Positions 11,844-20,700 of a stretch of 32,942 nt of DNA are shown piece by piece. Under the pieces are notes generated by a model. The model was not told the origin of the DNA and did no database searches. It worked only from the letters and a program-made list of their open reading frames with translations. Within the stretch, counting starts at the first letter, position 1. Each line of letters opens with the position of its first letter. The position numbers and the translations under genes are program-made. Source of the stretch: Pseudomonadota bacterium (GTDB taxonomy: Bacteria; Bdellovibrionota_C; UBA2361; SZUA-149); assembly GCA_029555385.1 (NCBI GenBank), contig JAKPSH010000090.1, positions 1 through 32,942 on the forward strand. Direction: 5' to 3'.

Positions 11844-11937
11844 GCGGCAATATCTAGCGTGAGTAAACTGAATAAATAGCGCAATGGCGCATGCCGTTTT
11901 CTACAGGAATACCTTCTTCTCAACAACTGGATTCCTG

Positions 11938-12864
11938 CTAAACGGCATAAATGTTCTCGGGTTCTCCGGGGGGCCTTGTTTTAAAGCGGCGGTGTATCCA
12001 AAACCACTGTGCTGGATACTGCCGGACCACACTTTCCAGACACTCGTGCACGCGCCGAGTCAGACGCAGTGCTTTATCCTCGTATGACCCTTGCTCGTCT
12101 ATGGGGTTGTCTATTGGCTGATAAATTACCTTGAACTTCCACGGGGACACCTCGACCATCGTGCCGAATGCTATCGTGCACCCGGTGCGCAAGGCGACAA
12201 AAGCAACTGTCTTTGTCGTTGCTGCGGGTATACCGAACAAGTCGACAAATATGGCATGGTTAGCTTTTACATTTTGGTCAAACATCAGCGACACATCCTG
12301 GCCGCTGCTCAGGCGGTGCAGGACTTCTTTATAGCCGCCGCTGCGCGAGAAAATCTCCATCCCATGCAGTTCCCGCCGTGCGTTCCACCACGCATTCAGT
12401 CTTGGCAAATCAAACGGACGGACCAAAGTTGCTACGGGCCGGTTGGCGATACACCACATTTGTGAGAAAAGCTCAAAACACCCCAGATGCGGCACGAGAA
12501 ACAGGGTACCCTTGCCGGGAACGTTGCGGCGAAGTTCTGCGGCCATCTCCACGACGCCCGAAAAATCACATAGCTCAAAGATGTTGTCCTGGGTTAGCCG
12601 GGGGATCTCGGCGAAGCCAACAAGATTTGCCGCATGCACGCGAAAAGATTCCTTTAAAATCTGCTCGCGCTCCTGCGGGGTGCGCTCTGCGAAAACCAAT
12701 TCCAGATTGCGCCGGGCGACCCGCGTGATGCGCGGATTCACTACGCGGAAACAACTCACGCAAAGGTGCGCTATGCCCATCGCTACCGGACGAGGCAGGA
12801 AATACATCAAACCGACAAGAGCCTTTGCCAGAAGAAGCGCGACTATATCGAGAAGCTGCTGCAT
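11938..12864 (-). CDS. LpxL/HtrB-family lysophospholipid (lipid A) acyltransferase
   Basis: This 308-residue inner-membrane acyltransferase has an N-terminal hydrophobic anchor (residues 1-22) and the family's typical opening (VNPRITRVARRNLELVFAE). The catalytic HX4E lies at HLGCFE (H126, E131), replacing the HX4D of general acyltransferases, as is usual in LpxL/LpxM. A later block, VSLMFDQN...FVDLFGIPAATTKTVA, contains the family's second conserved region. The C-terminal PAQWFWIHRRFKTRPPGE is diagnostic: nearly all members end with W-x-HRRFK. Acyl-ACP donor and lipid A acceptor are inferred from the family. GGTGG about six bases upstream supports the start. It is divergent from the glycosyltransferase at 13012. 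Confidence 0.88.
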   Translation of the reverse strand: MQQLLDIVALLLAKALVGLMYFLPRPVAMGIAHLCVSCFRVVNPRITRVARRNLELVFAERTPQEREQILKESFRVHAANLVGFAEIPRLTQDNIFELCDFSGVVEMAAELRRNVPGKGTLFLVPHLGCFELFSQMWCIANRPVATLVRPFDLPRLNAWWNARRELHGMEIFSRSGGYKEVLHRLSSGQDVSLMFDQNVKANHAIFVDLFGIPAATTKTVAFVALRTGCTIAFGTMVEVSPWKFKVIYQPIDNPIDEQGSYEDKALRLTRRVHECLESVVRQYPAQWFWIHRRFKTRPPGEPENIYAV

Positions 12865-13011
12865 TTAACCACCGGGAATATAATCAAGCCGAATTGTTGC
12901 TTATACAGCAATGACCGGTCTGGAGAAAAGGTGTCAGTGATTTATTTCCTCGCTGCCTTTTTTGCGCTATCAAAACGGAGGGTGCAGTCTATATTATTAG
13001 GTTGGAATTCG

Positions 13012-14460
13012 ATGGGAAATTACGGTGAAAGAAGTCCCGAAGCCCCAAATTCACGGGGCAGGCGCTTGTTGTTGGTGTTCGCGCTGCTTTTCAGCCTCTG
13101 CTTTTCGCACATTCACCAAGGGAGTGTCTGGACGGACGGCGTGCGTTATGCCGCGATAGCGAAAAACATAATTTTAGATGGCCAGTATTTCCGGCTATAC
13201 GATGACTATACGGAAGCCCCCTATGTAAATAAGCCGCCTGTTTTATTTTGGCTTATTGCGGCAAGCATGAAGGCTCTCGGATACAGCACCTTTTCCGTAA
13301 AGCTGCCTGGTGCGCTTATTGCGTTCGGCGCGATGCTTCTTTTTGCGGCAGGTGCGTGTTGGCTGTTTGATTCTCGAACAGCCTTGTTAGCGGTTCTTCT
13401 TTTTTCAGCGAACGCGCTGTTTTTCCGATCGGTTGTTGATATCAATTTTGAGGGGCTGATCCTGTGCGGCGGTATCTTGCTGCTTTTTGCTCTGCTGCGG
13501 CTGACCCATCTGCTGCACCTTGACTTCATAACTGCTTTAGCTTTAGGCCTGGGGGCCGCTTTTCTTCTCATATCCAAGCCTCCCTACCTCCTCTTTGCCG
13601 CGCCAGCTCTGGCCTACGCTTTAGCGTGTGCGGGATGGCGGGGAGTGCTGCCGCCAAGCATCGCCGTTTCAGCCGCGCTCATTGTGCCGATATTAGCCGG
13701 CATGAGCTGGATGCCCTTTGTGTTTTCACAGGACAATGTTGGGACCGTGCTGGAGAACCAGATTGTAGAGCCGTTGACGATGTCCGGCGGTTATTGGCGC
13801 AATTTCCGGCAGTGGCTGGTCGTTATTTTCGGTTACTTTGCTCCGCTGTCTGTGGTGGGTTTGTACGTCGTGTGCCGCGATCTCATTGCTGCGGTTAAGG
13901 CCAAGCGCCGTCAAGAGACCCTGCTTTTTCTCTGGATTATTCCGGTTCTGCCGATCGTGCTGTTTGCTGTTTGCCGTGCCCGGTATTTGCTTATTCCGCT
14001 TTTGGGACTTGCTTTGCTTAGTGGCAGGTATCTGGCGGCAACGCTTCCGGTTCGTTTTATCTTGCTGCTGGAGCGGTTCTGTCTTCTGGTGACCGTGGTG
14101 CTGCCCGTTGCGGTGTTTGGTTTTAATTTTCAGTTTCACAAGACACATCCCATACTTGCAGCAATGCGGATGCAGCCTGCTTTATTGGAGCAGGGGATAA
14201 GAATATGCGTCGGGCGCGGCGAGATCGGGGATATTGAACATCCCGCAAAAAAAAGAACAGAAATGCTGCTTGAACTGGAGTATGGAGTCAAGGTGGAAGT
14301 AGATGATCCGGGCACGCTGAACTGGACGGAGGAAGGCGAGCAACTGCTTCTTGCTGATGCCAAGTGCCAGACTCAGCTTGAGCAGCAGGGGGTTGAGCTG
14401 CGGACCGAAAAAGAGTTCCGCCGGGCTGCCCTGGTGCGGGCATCATCTGTCCGGCAGTAG
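13012..14460 (+). CDS. ArnT/PMT-type GT-C membrane glycosyltransferase
   Basis: This 482-residue polytopic membrane protein has roughly 9-10 hydrophobic helices. The first helix is followed by the periplasmic GT-C loop with its acidic residue (VWTDGVRYAAIAKNI, D42) and the signature EAPYVNKPPVLFW, as in ArnT, PMT and other GT39/GT83 enzymes that take a lipid-linked sugar. A C-terminal soluble tail is present but shorter than in ArnT. Lipid A or protein could be the acceptor, and the neighbouring LpxL-like gene favours an envelope lipid target (inference). The start is uncertain. A GTG at 12931 with GGAG at 12922-12925 would add 27 residues. I prefer the ATG at 13012 because family members begin close to the first helix. 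Confidence 0.8.
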   Translation: MGNYGERSPEAPNSRGRRLLLVFALLFSLCFSHIHQGSVWTDGVRYAAIAKNIILDGQYFRLYDDYTEAPYVNKPPVLFWLIAASMKALGYSTFSVKLPGALIAFGAMLLFAAGACWLFDSRTALLAVLLFSANALFFRSVVDINFEGLILCGGILLLFALLRLTHLLHLDFITALALGLGAAFLLISKPPYLLFAAPALAYALACAGWRGVLPPSIAVSAALIVPILAGMSWMPFVFSQDNVGTVLENQIVEPLTMSGGYWRNFRQWLVVIFGYFAPLSVVGLYVVCRDLIAAVKAKRRQETLLFLWIIPVLPIVLFAVCRARYLLIPLLGLALLSGRYLAATLPVRFILLLERFCLLVTVVLPVAVFGFNFQFHKTHPILAAMRMQPALLEQGIRICVGRGEIGDIEHPAKKRTEMLLELEYGVKVEVDDPGTLNWTEEGEQLLLADAKCQTQLEQQGVELRTEKEFRRAALVRASSVRQ

Positions 14461-14647
14461 ATCCCCTAAGAGATTCTCTTACCGGCGGAAGGCTGAATCT
14501 GTGTTTATCGGCCATCTCGTGCCCGAATTGCCTCACAAACTGCCAGATTATTAAGCAAAAGGATGAGTTTGCCGATACTTAATCATCTTAAAAATGTGCC
14601 GGCGGCTGCGGAATGATGTGGGTGTTTTGCTACTAGCCGGATAGCGC

Positions 14648-16279
14648 ATGCAGCATCTTCGCGAACATAAACATGAAAACGGCGCCGCCTTGATTCTTGT
14701 TCTCCTTACGCTTATTGGACTTATTTCGCTTACCGCGTTGGCCACTGATGCACTGTTGCTTATGCGCGAGAAACACCGCCTTGCTGTAGCTGGCGATATC
14801 TCGGCGCTTGTCGGCGCCACAATGCTCAGTGAAGGTGTTGCCAGGGCGGTATCAGAGCAAGCTGCGGGAGCAATACTCGAGGCGAATCTGCCGCGCATCG
14901 CTTATAAAAATAAAGACAACTCTGCTGCATACTCTTTTGGGGCATTAAATGGAGTGGAGAGTTTCTCTGTTTTGCAGCGGATTGAACGCGACAATATCTT
15001 TGCGCAGGCTGCTGGATTTGCGCTCCGCCAGTCCGTGGGCAGCCAGAGCATCGCAATTCTGCAAGATGCCGCTGTGCCCCCGCAATACATCGGGCGCGGT
15101 ATCGTGCTGCTTTTTGAAAACTCGGCGCTGATGCAGCTTGAACAGTTCCCGGGAAGCTGCGCGGATTCTCCCCCCTTTGATGCCGCTATGCACAGTTTCA
15201 GTTTGCCACGCGGGTCGAACACAATCGATGGCTGCATCAGCGTTTCCGCGGCCGCAAAACTATTTGTGCAGAAACTCTTACATAGCTTGAGTCACGAAGA
15301 TGCGTTAGGTCTTCTGCTTTTTACAAGCAGGCTGCAAAACGAGGCGGCAATTGCCAATCAACGCATGATCCCAATGACCGATGAGTTAAAGCAAGCACTG
15401 CTGCAGACATATTTTACGCCAGATAAGCTGACGGCGTCGGGAGCAATCGTGGTTGAGTCCACAGCGCAGCTCCTGCCGAATTACCCATATGCCCTGGCCG
15501 AGGCCGAGCGCTTCCTTGCTGATCCTGAGTTCGGACAGAGGCGTCCAATGGTTGTTATCGTGGGTACCGGTGCGGAGGGCCACGGTACTTTCGGCGGCAG
15601 CCTGCCGCTGAGCGAGGAATTCAACAGCACTTGTCGCCCCGCCAGCGCCGTATGCGATGCGGCGCAGGCAAACTGCCTTTTTGCTGCTGGTTTCCCCGAA
15701 CAGTCGGCCAGCACGCAATGCAGCGCGGCTGTGGCAAGCTGCATGAGTGAAGCTGCCGCTGCCGTCCGGGCGTGTATGACAATTCCGGATCAGCTCCAGC
15801 AGTATTCATGTGTTCGGAGAGCAGGGGAGCGCAGAACAAGTTGTGTCCTCGAGACGAATGCGTCTCATCCGGCGTGTAATGCCAAGAAGTATTGCCAGGA
15901 CGAAGCAAACACCTGTTACAATAAGAGCGCGCATCCAATGGAGGAGTATGCGGGAATGCTCCGTGAGAAGCTGGTGCAGCGGTATAATGCCGAGGTTTAT
16001 ACGGTCGGTTTTGTTGATGTCGTCGGCAGTCATTCGTCGCCGCTTGACCGCCGGCATGATACACTTATAGAAACAACGGGCGACCTTGATACCTTTCACC
16101 GTACGTTAATCCGTTATACCTGCTCAAGCATCCCAAAGCATGAGCAGTCAGGACACTACTTTGAGCCGCATTCTCTGGATGAGTTTGACGATATTGTTGA
16201 TGGGATACTTAACGACAGCAGCGCAGCCGCTGCTCCAGCAGCCCAGGCTGTGCGGCTGGCTGCGCATCTGATTCAATAG
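14648..16279 (+). CDS. TadG-like vWA protein with cysteine-rich insert
   Basis: This 543-residue protein has a short basic start and one N-terminal transmembrane segment (about 13-35) followed by a TadG/TadE-like amphipathic helix. A von Willebrand A fold follows. GIVLLFENSALM (151-162) stands where DxSxS should be, GLLLFTSRLQ (221-230) where the second motif lies, and RPMVVIVGTGAEG (299-311) where the terminal TDG lies, so the metal site looks lost. Residues 329-423 contain 11 cysteines, several spaced C-x6-C (329/336/343, 358/365, 416/423). The later YTVGFVDVVG strand and FHRTLIRYTCSS fit the vWA end. The N-terminus places the bulk in the periplasm or in a pilus-like assembly. It is followed at 92 bases by a TadE-like gene on the same strand. 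Confidence 0.7.
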   Translation: MQHLREHKHENGAALILVLLTLIGLISLTALATDALLLMREKHRLAVAGDISALVGATMLSEGVARAVSEQAAGAILEANLPRIAYKNKDNSAAYSFGALNGVESFSVLQRIERDNIFAQAAGFALRQSVGSQSIAILQDAAVPPQYIGRGIVLLFENSALMQLEQFPGSCADSPPFDAAMHSFSLPRGSNTIDGCISVSAAAKLFVQKLLHSLSHEDALGLLLFTSRLQNEAAIANQRMIPMTDELKQALLQTYFTPDKLTASGAIVVESTAQLLPNYPYALAEAERFLADPEFGQRRPMVVIVGTGAEGHGTFGGSLPLSEEFNSTCRPASAVCDAAQANCLFAAGFPEQSASTQCSAAVASCMSEAAAAVRACMTIPDQLQQYSCVRRAGERRTSCVLETNASHPACNAKKYCQDEANTCYNKSAHPMEEYAGMLREKLVQRYNAEVYTVGFVDVVGSHSSPLDRRHDTLIETTGDLDTFHRTLIRYTCSSIPKHEQSGHYFEPHSLDEFDDIVDGILNDSSAAAAPAAQAVRLAAHLIQ

Positions 16280-16371
16280 TCCCGCTAAATTTTTGCACAT
16301 TTTCATATTGCTCAAGTGCGTGCCGATCGGTCATAAATCAACTAAGAGAGAGACTAATTGAGGCGTCAACG

Positions 16372-16956
16372 ATGGCTGGTGATGCGGGATTGATGCGCGG
16401 TGCAGGCAAGCAGGGAGAGGAGGGCTCTTTCTTGGTCGAATTCGCTCTTGTCTTGCCGCTGATTCTGCTTTTAGTATTCGCTGTGCACGGTGTACAGAGT
16501 TATCTCGACCGCGAACAACAGGTCGAGATGCTGGTCGGGGAAATAGCGAAAGCAGTTTACCATCAGTGCCGTATTGAACAGAATCAGCCGTTAGCGCAAG
16601 CGCAGCAGTATCTGCATGATTGCTTATTTGATGCCACGGGCGTGCTGTATGATAAAGGCCGCAGTGAGTTCAAGGATCTTAAGTTGATTATCGGCTACTA
16701 TGAGATGTTCGAGAACGCGCCGGCGGCCTGGACAGTGCGGCAGACAATATCCTATGTTGCCCAACCGCCAGGCTCGACATTTGCCGGGAGCGGATCCCAT
16801 TTTGACGTTGGGGCGATTGACAGTGCGTATCGAGCGACGCTGCAAATAACCCGATCCCTGTTTACCATTGAAGTATACGCGCCAAGCCGGATCTTCTTCC
16901 AGGAGTTGTTTCCCATCATCGAGGTCAAGCCGCACTATCTCTATGTTCTCGCTTAA
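16372..16956 (+). CDS. TadE-like single-pass pseudopilin
   Basis: This 194-residue protein has an N-terminal TadE-like hydrophobic segment, GSFLVEFALVLPLILLLVFA (about 18-37), including the conserved Glu23 of the E-F-A motif. A long beta-rich periplasmic part of about 150 residues follows. TadE/F proteins are minor pseudopilins of Flp/Tad pili, but no TadA ATPase, TadB/C, CpaC secretin or Flp prepilin is in the window. GAGG at 16359-16362 supports the start at 16372. The gene follows the TadG-like gene, and its last four bases overlap the convergent TadE-like gene, so the two transcripts meet tail to tail. Confidence 0.65.
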   Translation: MAGDAGLMRGAGKQGEEGSFLVEFALVLPLILLLVFAVHGVQSYLDREQQVEMLVGEIAKAVYHQCRIEQNQPLAQAQQYLHDCLFDATGVLYDKGRSEFKDLKLIIGYYEMFENAPAAWTVRQTISYVAQPPGSTFAGSGSHFDVGAIDSAYRATLQITRSLFTIEVYAPSRIFFQELFPIIEVKPHYLYVLA

Positions 16957-17408
16957 TACCTTTCGTTTTTTGCGGTTGCTTCGAAACGAAATGTAAACTG
17001 GGAGGCGCTAAGTCCTAGGACTGACTGCGGGTAGCGGATTTGTATGGTGAATTCCTGTTCCGGTCCGCCCGCCGATTCCGTGAGGCAGCCAGGAGCCGTT
17101 CCAGCACAAATCTGAATGTTGTCCGCGGTAAAAGCCAGACTGAACGCCCGGGCAATCGCTATGATGTTCTGCTTTATCGACGGAACACGCGCATCAGGGG
17201 ACAGAGTATGGTCCCCAGCCGCGGCTGCTCGTGCTGACTGTTCGGCAACGTATCGTCCGGCATAATTGATATATGCCAGCCGCATCAGATCCATTCCGAT
17301 AATAAGCAAACAGAGAAATACCGAAATGCCGATTGCTGCTTCAATGAGCACTGCACCCTTCGGGCGGCGGTGCAGAGTTCCGGCTCGACTTAGAAAGGAT
17401 GCAAACAC
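16953..17408 (-). CDS. TadE/TadF-like single-pass protein
   Basis: This 151-residue protein has a TadE-like start: a basic stretch (LHRRPKG) precedes GAVLIEAAIGISVFLCLLII, then a helix rich in Ala, Tyr and Arg (YAGRYVAEQSARAAAA) and a beta-rich periplasmic domain with two Cys. It has the same layout as the gene at 16372 but is on the opposite strand. The start is a GTG without a visible Shine-Dalgarno, seven bases after the stop codon of glgP. It is therefore probably translated by coupling to glgP, which would tie expression of an envelope protein to a glycogen enzyme. Confidence 0.6.
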   Translation of the reverse strand: MFASFLSRAGTLHRRPKGAVLIEAAIGISVFLCLLIIGMDLMRLAYINYAGRYVAEQSARAAAAGDHTLSPDARVPSIKQNIIAIARAFSLAFTADNIQICAGTAPGCLTESAGGPEQEFTIQIRYPQSVLGLSASQFTFRFEATAKNERY

Positions 17409-17415
17409 GCCAATT

Positions 17416-19974
17416 CTATATGGTATCCAATTTTACGCTGATTGGTTTAGCCCGCCAGATGTCATTGCAGTACTCGCGAATCGTGCGATCGGAGGAGAAA
17501 TAGCCCATCCGCGCGACGTTTAAAATGGTCATAGTGGTCCAGCGTTCTTTGTCACGGTAGGCTTTGTCCACTTGCACCTGGCAGTCAACGTACGGCTGAA
17601 AATCAGCAAGATGCATATACTCGTCATGGTGCAGCAGGGAATCAACAATCGGACGGAAAAGCTCGGGCTGGGTCTCGCTGAAGTGTCCCGAAGCAAGCAG
17701 ATCAATTACCGCGCGAAGCGACGGATTGGTGTCGTAGTAATAGCGCGGGAGGTAGCCGGCGCTGCGCATGCGTTTTACGTCATCCACGGTCAGGCCAAAG
17801 AGAAAGAAGTTCTCCGGTCCGACAGCATCGCGTATTTCAATGTTTGCGCCGTCCAGAGTGCCGATGGTGAGCGCGCCGTTAAGCGAGAACTTCATGTTGC
17901 CCGTGCCGGAAGCTTCTTTGCCGGCAAGCGAGATTTGTTCGGAAAGGTCCGCTGCGGGGTATACTCGTTCGCCCAGGGAAACAGAAAAATTAGCAAGAAA
18001 CACAACTTTCAGCTTGCGATTTACCAGCGGATCGGCATTGACGACATCGGCTACGGAATTGATCAGTTTGATGATCAGCTTGGCCATGAAGTATCCGGGT
18101 GCTGCTTTGGCGCCGAAAATGAATGTGCGGGGCGCAATATCGAGCTCCGGATTTTGCTTTAACTGGATATAAAGATGGATGATGTGCAGGACGTTCAGCA
18201 ACTGGCGCTTGTACTCATGCAGCCGTTTGACTTGTATGTCGAAAATCGAGTCTGGATCAACGCGCACTCCGTTATAATGCAGGATATATTCAGCTAGGTC
18301 GCGTTTGTTGTCATCTTTGAACGCGCGCCAAGTTTCGCGAAGAGCGGGGTCATCAATGTGGTCTTCAAGCTGCCGCAGCTCAGCCAGGTCTTTGAGCCAG
18401 CTTTTGCCGATATGTTCAGTAATCAAGAATGTCAGCTTCGGGTTGCAGAGCATTAGCCAGCGCCGGGGGGTGATGCCGTTTGTCTTGTTGCTGAATTTTT
18501 CCGGCCACAGTTCGTGGAAATCACGCAGCACTTCGTGCTTCAGCAGCTCACTGTGAATCTTGGCTACGCCGTTCACGGCGTGGCTGCCGACAGTGGCTAG
18601 GTTTGCCATGCGCACCCGGCGCTCGGTTCCTTCTTCAATGATCGACATCCGGTTTGTCCGCGCCGCATCTCCCGGGAAGTGCTTGCGCACAATTTCTAAA
18701 AAGCGGTGATTGACTTCATAGATAATTTCCAAATGACGCGGCAGCAAATGCTCAAACAATTCTACAGGCCAGGTTTCCAGCGCTTCACTCAAAAGAGTAT
18801 GATTCGTGTAGGCAAAAGTCTGCGTTGTGATTTTCCAGGCCGTATCCCAGTCGATACGGTGTTCGTCGACAAGGAGTCTCATCATTTCGGCAATCGCTAT
18901 CGCTGGGTGTGTGTCGTTGAGCTGAACGGCGTTGTATTCGTGCAGGTTGCATAGTGTCTTGGTGCGGCGCAGATGACGCCGCAGGATGTCCTGCAGCGAG
19001 CATGAGACAAAGAAGTATTGCTGGGCTAGACGCAGCTCGCGCCCTTGGGGGGTATTGTCGTTCGGATAAAGAACCTTGGAAATATTTTCTGAAAATACTT
19101 TTTCCGACACGGCGCGGGTATAGTCACCTTCGTTAAAAATCTGGAAATCAAAATCGCGAGTGGTGCTTGCGCTCCAAAGGCGGAGCGTGTTTACGAGGTT
19201 GGTGCTGAAACCCGGAATCATGGTGTCGTAAGGGACGCCAAGCACAGTGCGGGCCGGGCTCCAGTGGCGCCTGCGCACTCCGTGGCTGTCCGTGGCTTGT
19301 TCGACAGTGCCGCCGAGCTTGACCTCAACGGCAAGCTGGGGCCTGGCCAGCTCCCAGGGATTGCCGAAGCGCAGCCAGTGGTCGGGCCGCTCGACTTGCC
19401 AGCCGTTCTCGATGGCCTGTTCAAAAATGCCGAACTCGTAGCGGATGCCGTAGCCGACTGCCGGAATATCGAGGGTGGAGAGGGAATCAAGAAAGCACGC
19501 CGCAAGACGTCCCAAACCGCCATTGCCTAAGCCGGGTTCGGCTTCTTGTTCGAGTATATCGTAAAGATTCAGGCCGAGAAGTTCCATGACTCGGCGCATG
19601 AGCATGAACGAACCGATATTGCACAGAGCATTGCCGAGCTGGCGGCCCATCAGGAATTCTGCGGAGAGATAGCAGACCATCTTTTGATCGTGAAGTGCAT
19701 TGCGCGATACAATCCAGCGGTGCATTAAACGGTCCCGCACCGTATAAGCAAGCGCCATGTAGAGATCATTGGGCGTGGCGTACTTAAGGTCCGTGCCGCG
19801 CGAATAATTAAGGTGGTCGAGAAACGCACGCTTGATTGCTTCAATGCTCATACCGGTCCGGTCATCCTCGACAAGCTGCTGCGGCAAGCTGCTGGCATGG
19901 ATGAATTTTTCCGGACGTGCCGGCTTGTCTTCGAAGTAGGTTTTTCTGAGATCGGTCTGGGCGTCTGTTGACAT
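17416..19974 (-). CDS. glgP: Glycogen/starch phosphorylase
   Basis: This 852-residue pyridoxal-phosphate enzyme releases glucose-1-phosphate from alpha-1,4-glucan. The PLP-site motif EASGTGNMKFSLNGALTIGT is present, with the Schiff-base Lys at residue 695. LDANIE-type sequence following it (GTLDGANIEI), the nucleotide/sugar segment FDIQVKRLHEYKRQLLN, and an N-terminal GNGGLGRLAACFLDS block are all as in GlgP. Length is slightly above E. coli GlgP (815). GGAAG seven bases upstream supports the ATG. The TadE-like gene lies only seven bases downstream on the same strand. The GlgA-like gene at 29331 is the window's other glycogen gene. No phosphorylation or allosteric site was assigned. Confidence 0.96.
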   Translation of the reverse strand: MSTDAQTDLRKTYFEDKPARPEKFIHASSLPQQLVEDDRTGMSIEAIKRAFLDHLNYSRGTDLKYATPNDLYMALAYTVRDRLMHRWIVSRNALHDQKMVCYLSAEFLMGRQLGNALCNIGSFMLMRRVMELLGLNLYDILEQEAEPGLGNGGLGRLAACFLDSLSTLDIPAVGYGIRYEFGIFEQAIENGWQVERPDHWLRFGNPWELARPQLAVEVKLGGTVEQATDSHGVRRRHWSPARTVLGVPYDTMIPGFSTNLVNTLRLWSASTTRDFDFQIFNEGDYTRAVSEKVFSENISKVLYPNDNTPQGRELRLAQQYFFVSCSLQDILRRHLRRTKTLCNLHEYNAVQLNDTHPAIAIAEMMRLLVDEHRIDWDTAWKITTQTFAYTNHTLLSEALETWPVELFEHLLPRHLEIIYEVNHRFLEIVRKHFPGDAARTNRMSIIEEGTERRVRMANLATVGSHAVNGVAKIHSELLKHEVLRDFHELWPEKFSNKTNGITPRRWLMLCNPKLTFLITEHIGKSWLKDLAELRQLEDHIDDPALRETWRAFKDDNKRDLAEYILHYNGVRVDPDSIFDIQVKRLHEYKRQLLNVLHIIHLYIQLKQNPELDIAPRTFIFGAKAAPGYFMAKLIIKLINSVADVVNADPLVNRKLKVVFLANFSVSLGERVYPAADLSEQISLAGKEASGTGNMKFSLNGALTIGTLDGANIEIRDAVGPENFFLFGLTVDDVKRMRSAGYLPRYYYDTNPSLRAVIDLLASGHFSETQPELFRPIVDSLLHHDEYMHLADFQPYVDCQVQVDKAYRDKERWTTMTILNVARMGYFSSDRTIREYCNDIWRAKPISVKLDTI

Positions 19975-20092
19975 ATAAATCTTCCGAGTAATTTACGCTG
20001 ATTTCGTTGTGGTATTCAGGTTCGGGTTCTGGCAATTCTTGAGAGATTGTGCTGATTAGTCAAGTAGAGAAGCGGCATCCGAAGGATAATTT

Positions 20093-20662
20093 ATGATTTG
20101 GACAATGTTTCTTTACGGCTTGCTGCCGCTGGTTGCTTTTGCGGTTCTTGATTCGTTTGCGGGTATTAAGAGCGGCTGCGCTGCGGCCGTCATTCTCGCC
20201 TTGGCTGAGATTTTCGTCATGCGAAGGATTACCGGAGATTGGGACCCGGTGTCGTTCGCTGCTGCGGTGCTGATTATTATTTTAGGCTGGGTCAGCATCC
20301 GTATGAATAACAGTGTTTATTTTAAGTTTCAGCCGGTCGTGGTTGCCGTGCTGCTTGCCCTGCTTATTTCGGTCGTGCAGTTCAGCAGCACGCCGGTTGT
20401 TTATCGCTATTTGCCGCTTATTGAACAAGCGTTGCCAGCAGCGGTGAAGCCGCTGCTGGATGACCGGAATTTTCTTGCGGTGGTAAATTCACTTTTTAAT
20501 TGGGTAATCTGGTTAATCCTTATCCATGGTGCGCTGATTGCTTACGCCGCGCTTCGCTGTTCAACATTGACCTGGATCATCATTCGCGGTGCTGGCTTTT
20601 GGATTCTGGGAGCCGTGATGCTGCTGATGCAGCTTGCGTATCTCTACGTGCTGTCCGCCTGA
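20093..20662 (+). CDS. YciB/IspZ-like inner-membrane protein
   Basis: This 189-residue polytopic protein has about five to six hydrophobic segments. The pattern of a charged residue after the second helix, LGWVSIRMNNSVYFKFQPVVV in the middle, and FNWVIWLILIHGALIAYAAL near the end matches YciB (intracellular septation protein A). That family is an inner-membrane protein associated with septation and envelope synthesis. AAGGA at 20082-20086 supports the start. The gene is convergent with the radical SAM gene. A hairpin at 20654-20669 overlaps its stop codon region. The match is moderate, so a gene symbol is not assigned. Confidence 0.65.
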   Translation: MIWTMFLYGLLPLVAFAVLDSFAGIKSGCAAAVILALAEIFVMRRITGDWDPVSFAAAVLIIILGWVSIRMNNSVYFKFQPVVVAVLLALLISVVQFSSTPVVYRYLPLIEQALPAAVKPLLDDRNFLAVVNSLFNWVIWLILIHGALIAYAALRCSTLTWIIIRGAGFWILGAVMLLMQLAYLYVLSA

Positions 20663-20669
20663 AGGCGGA
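20654..20669. terminator. Intergenic hairpin between convergent genes
   Basis: A perfect 6-bp stem TCCGCC/GGCGGA with tetraloop TGAA lies at the ends of two convergent genes. No T-run follows on either strand, so intrinsic termination is doubtful. Confidence 0.3.
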
Positions 20670-20700
20670 TGCGATCATGATTCCGAGGCGGAGGCTAAAT

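Noticed and set aside
12766..13011. 82-residue N-terminal extension of the GT-C gene
   Set aside because: It would overlap the divergent LpxL-like gene and its residues show no membrane or domain pattern. Starts at 12931 or 13012 are more plausible.
14467..14481. TAAGAG/CTCTTA hairpin after the GT-C gene as terminator
   Set aside because: Stem of 6 bp, low GC, and no T-run follows.
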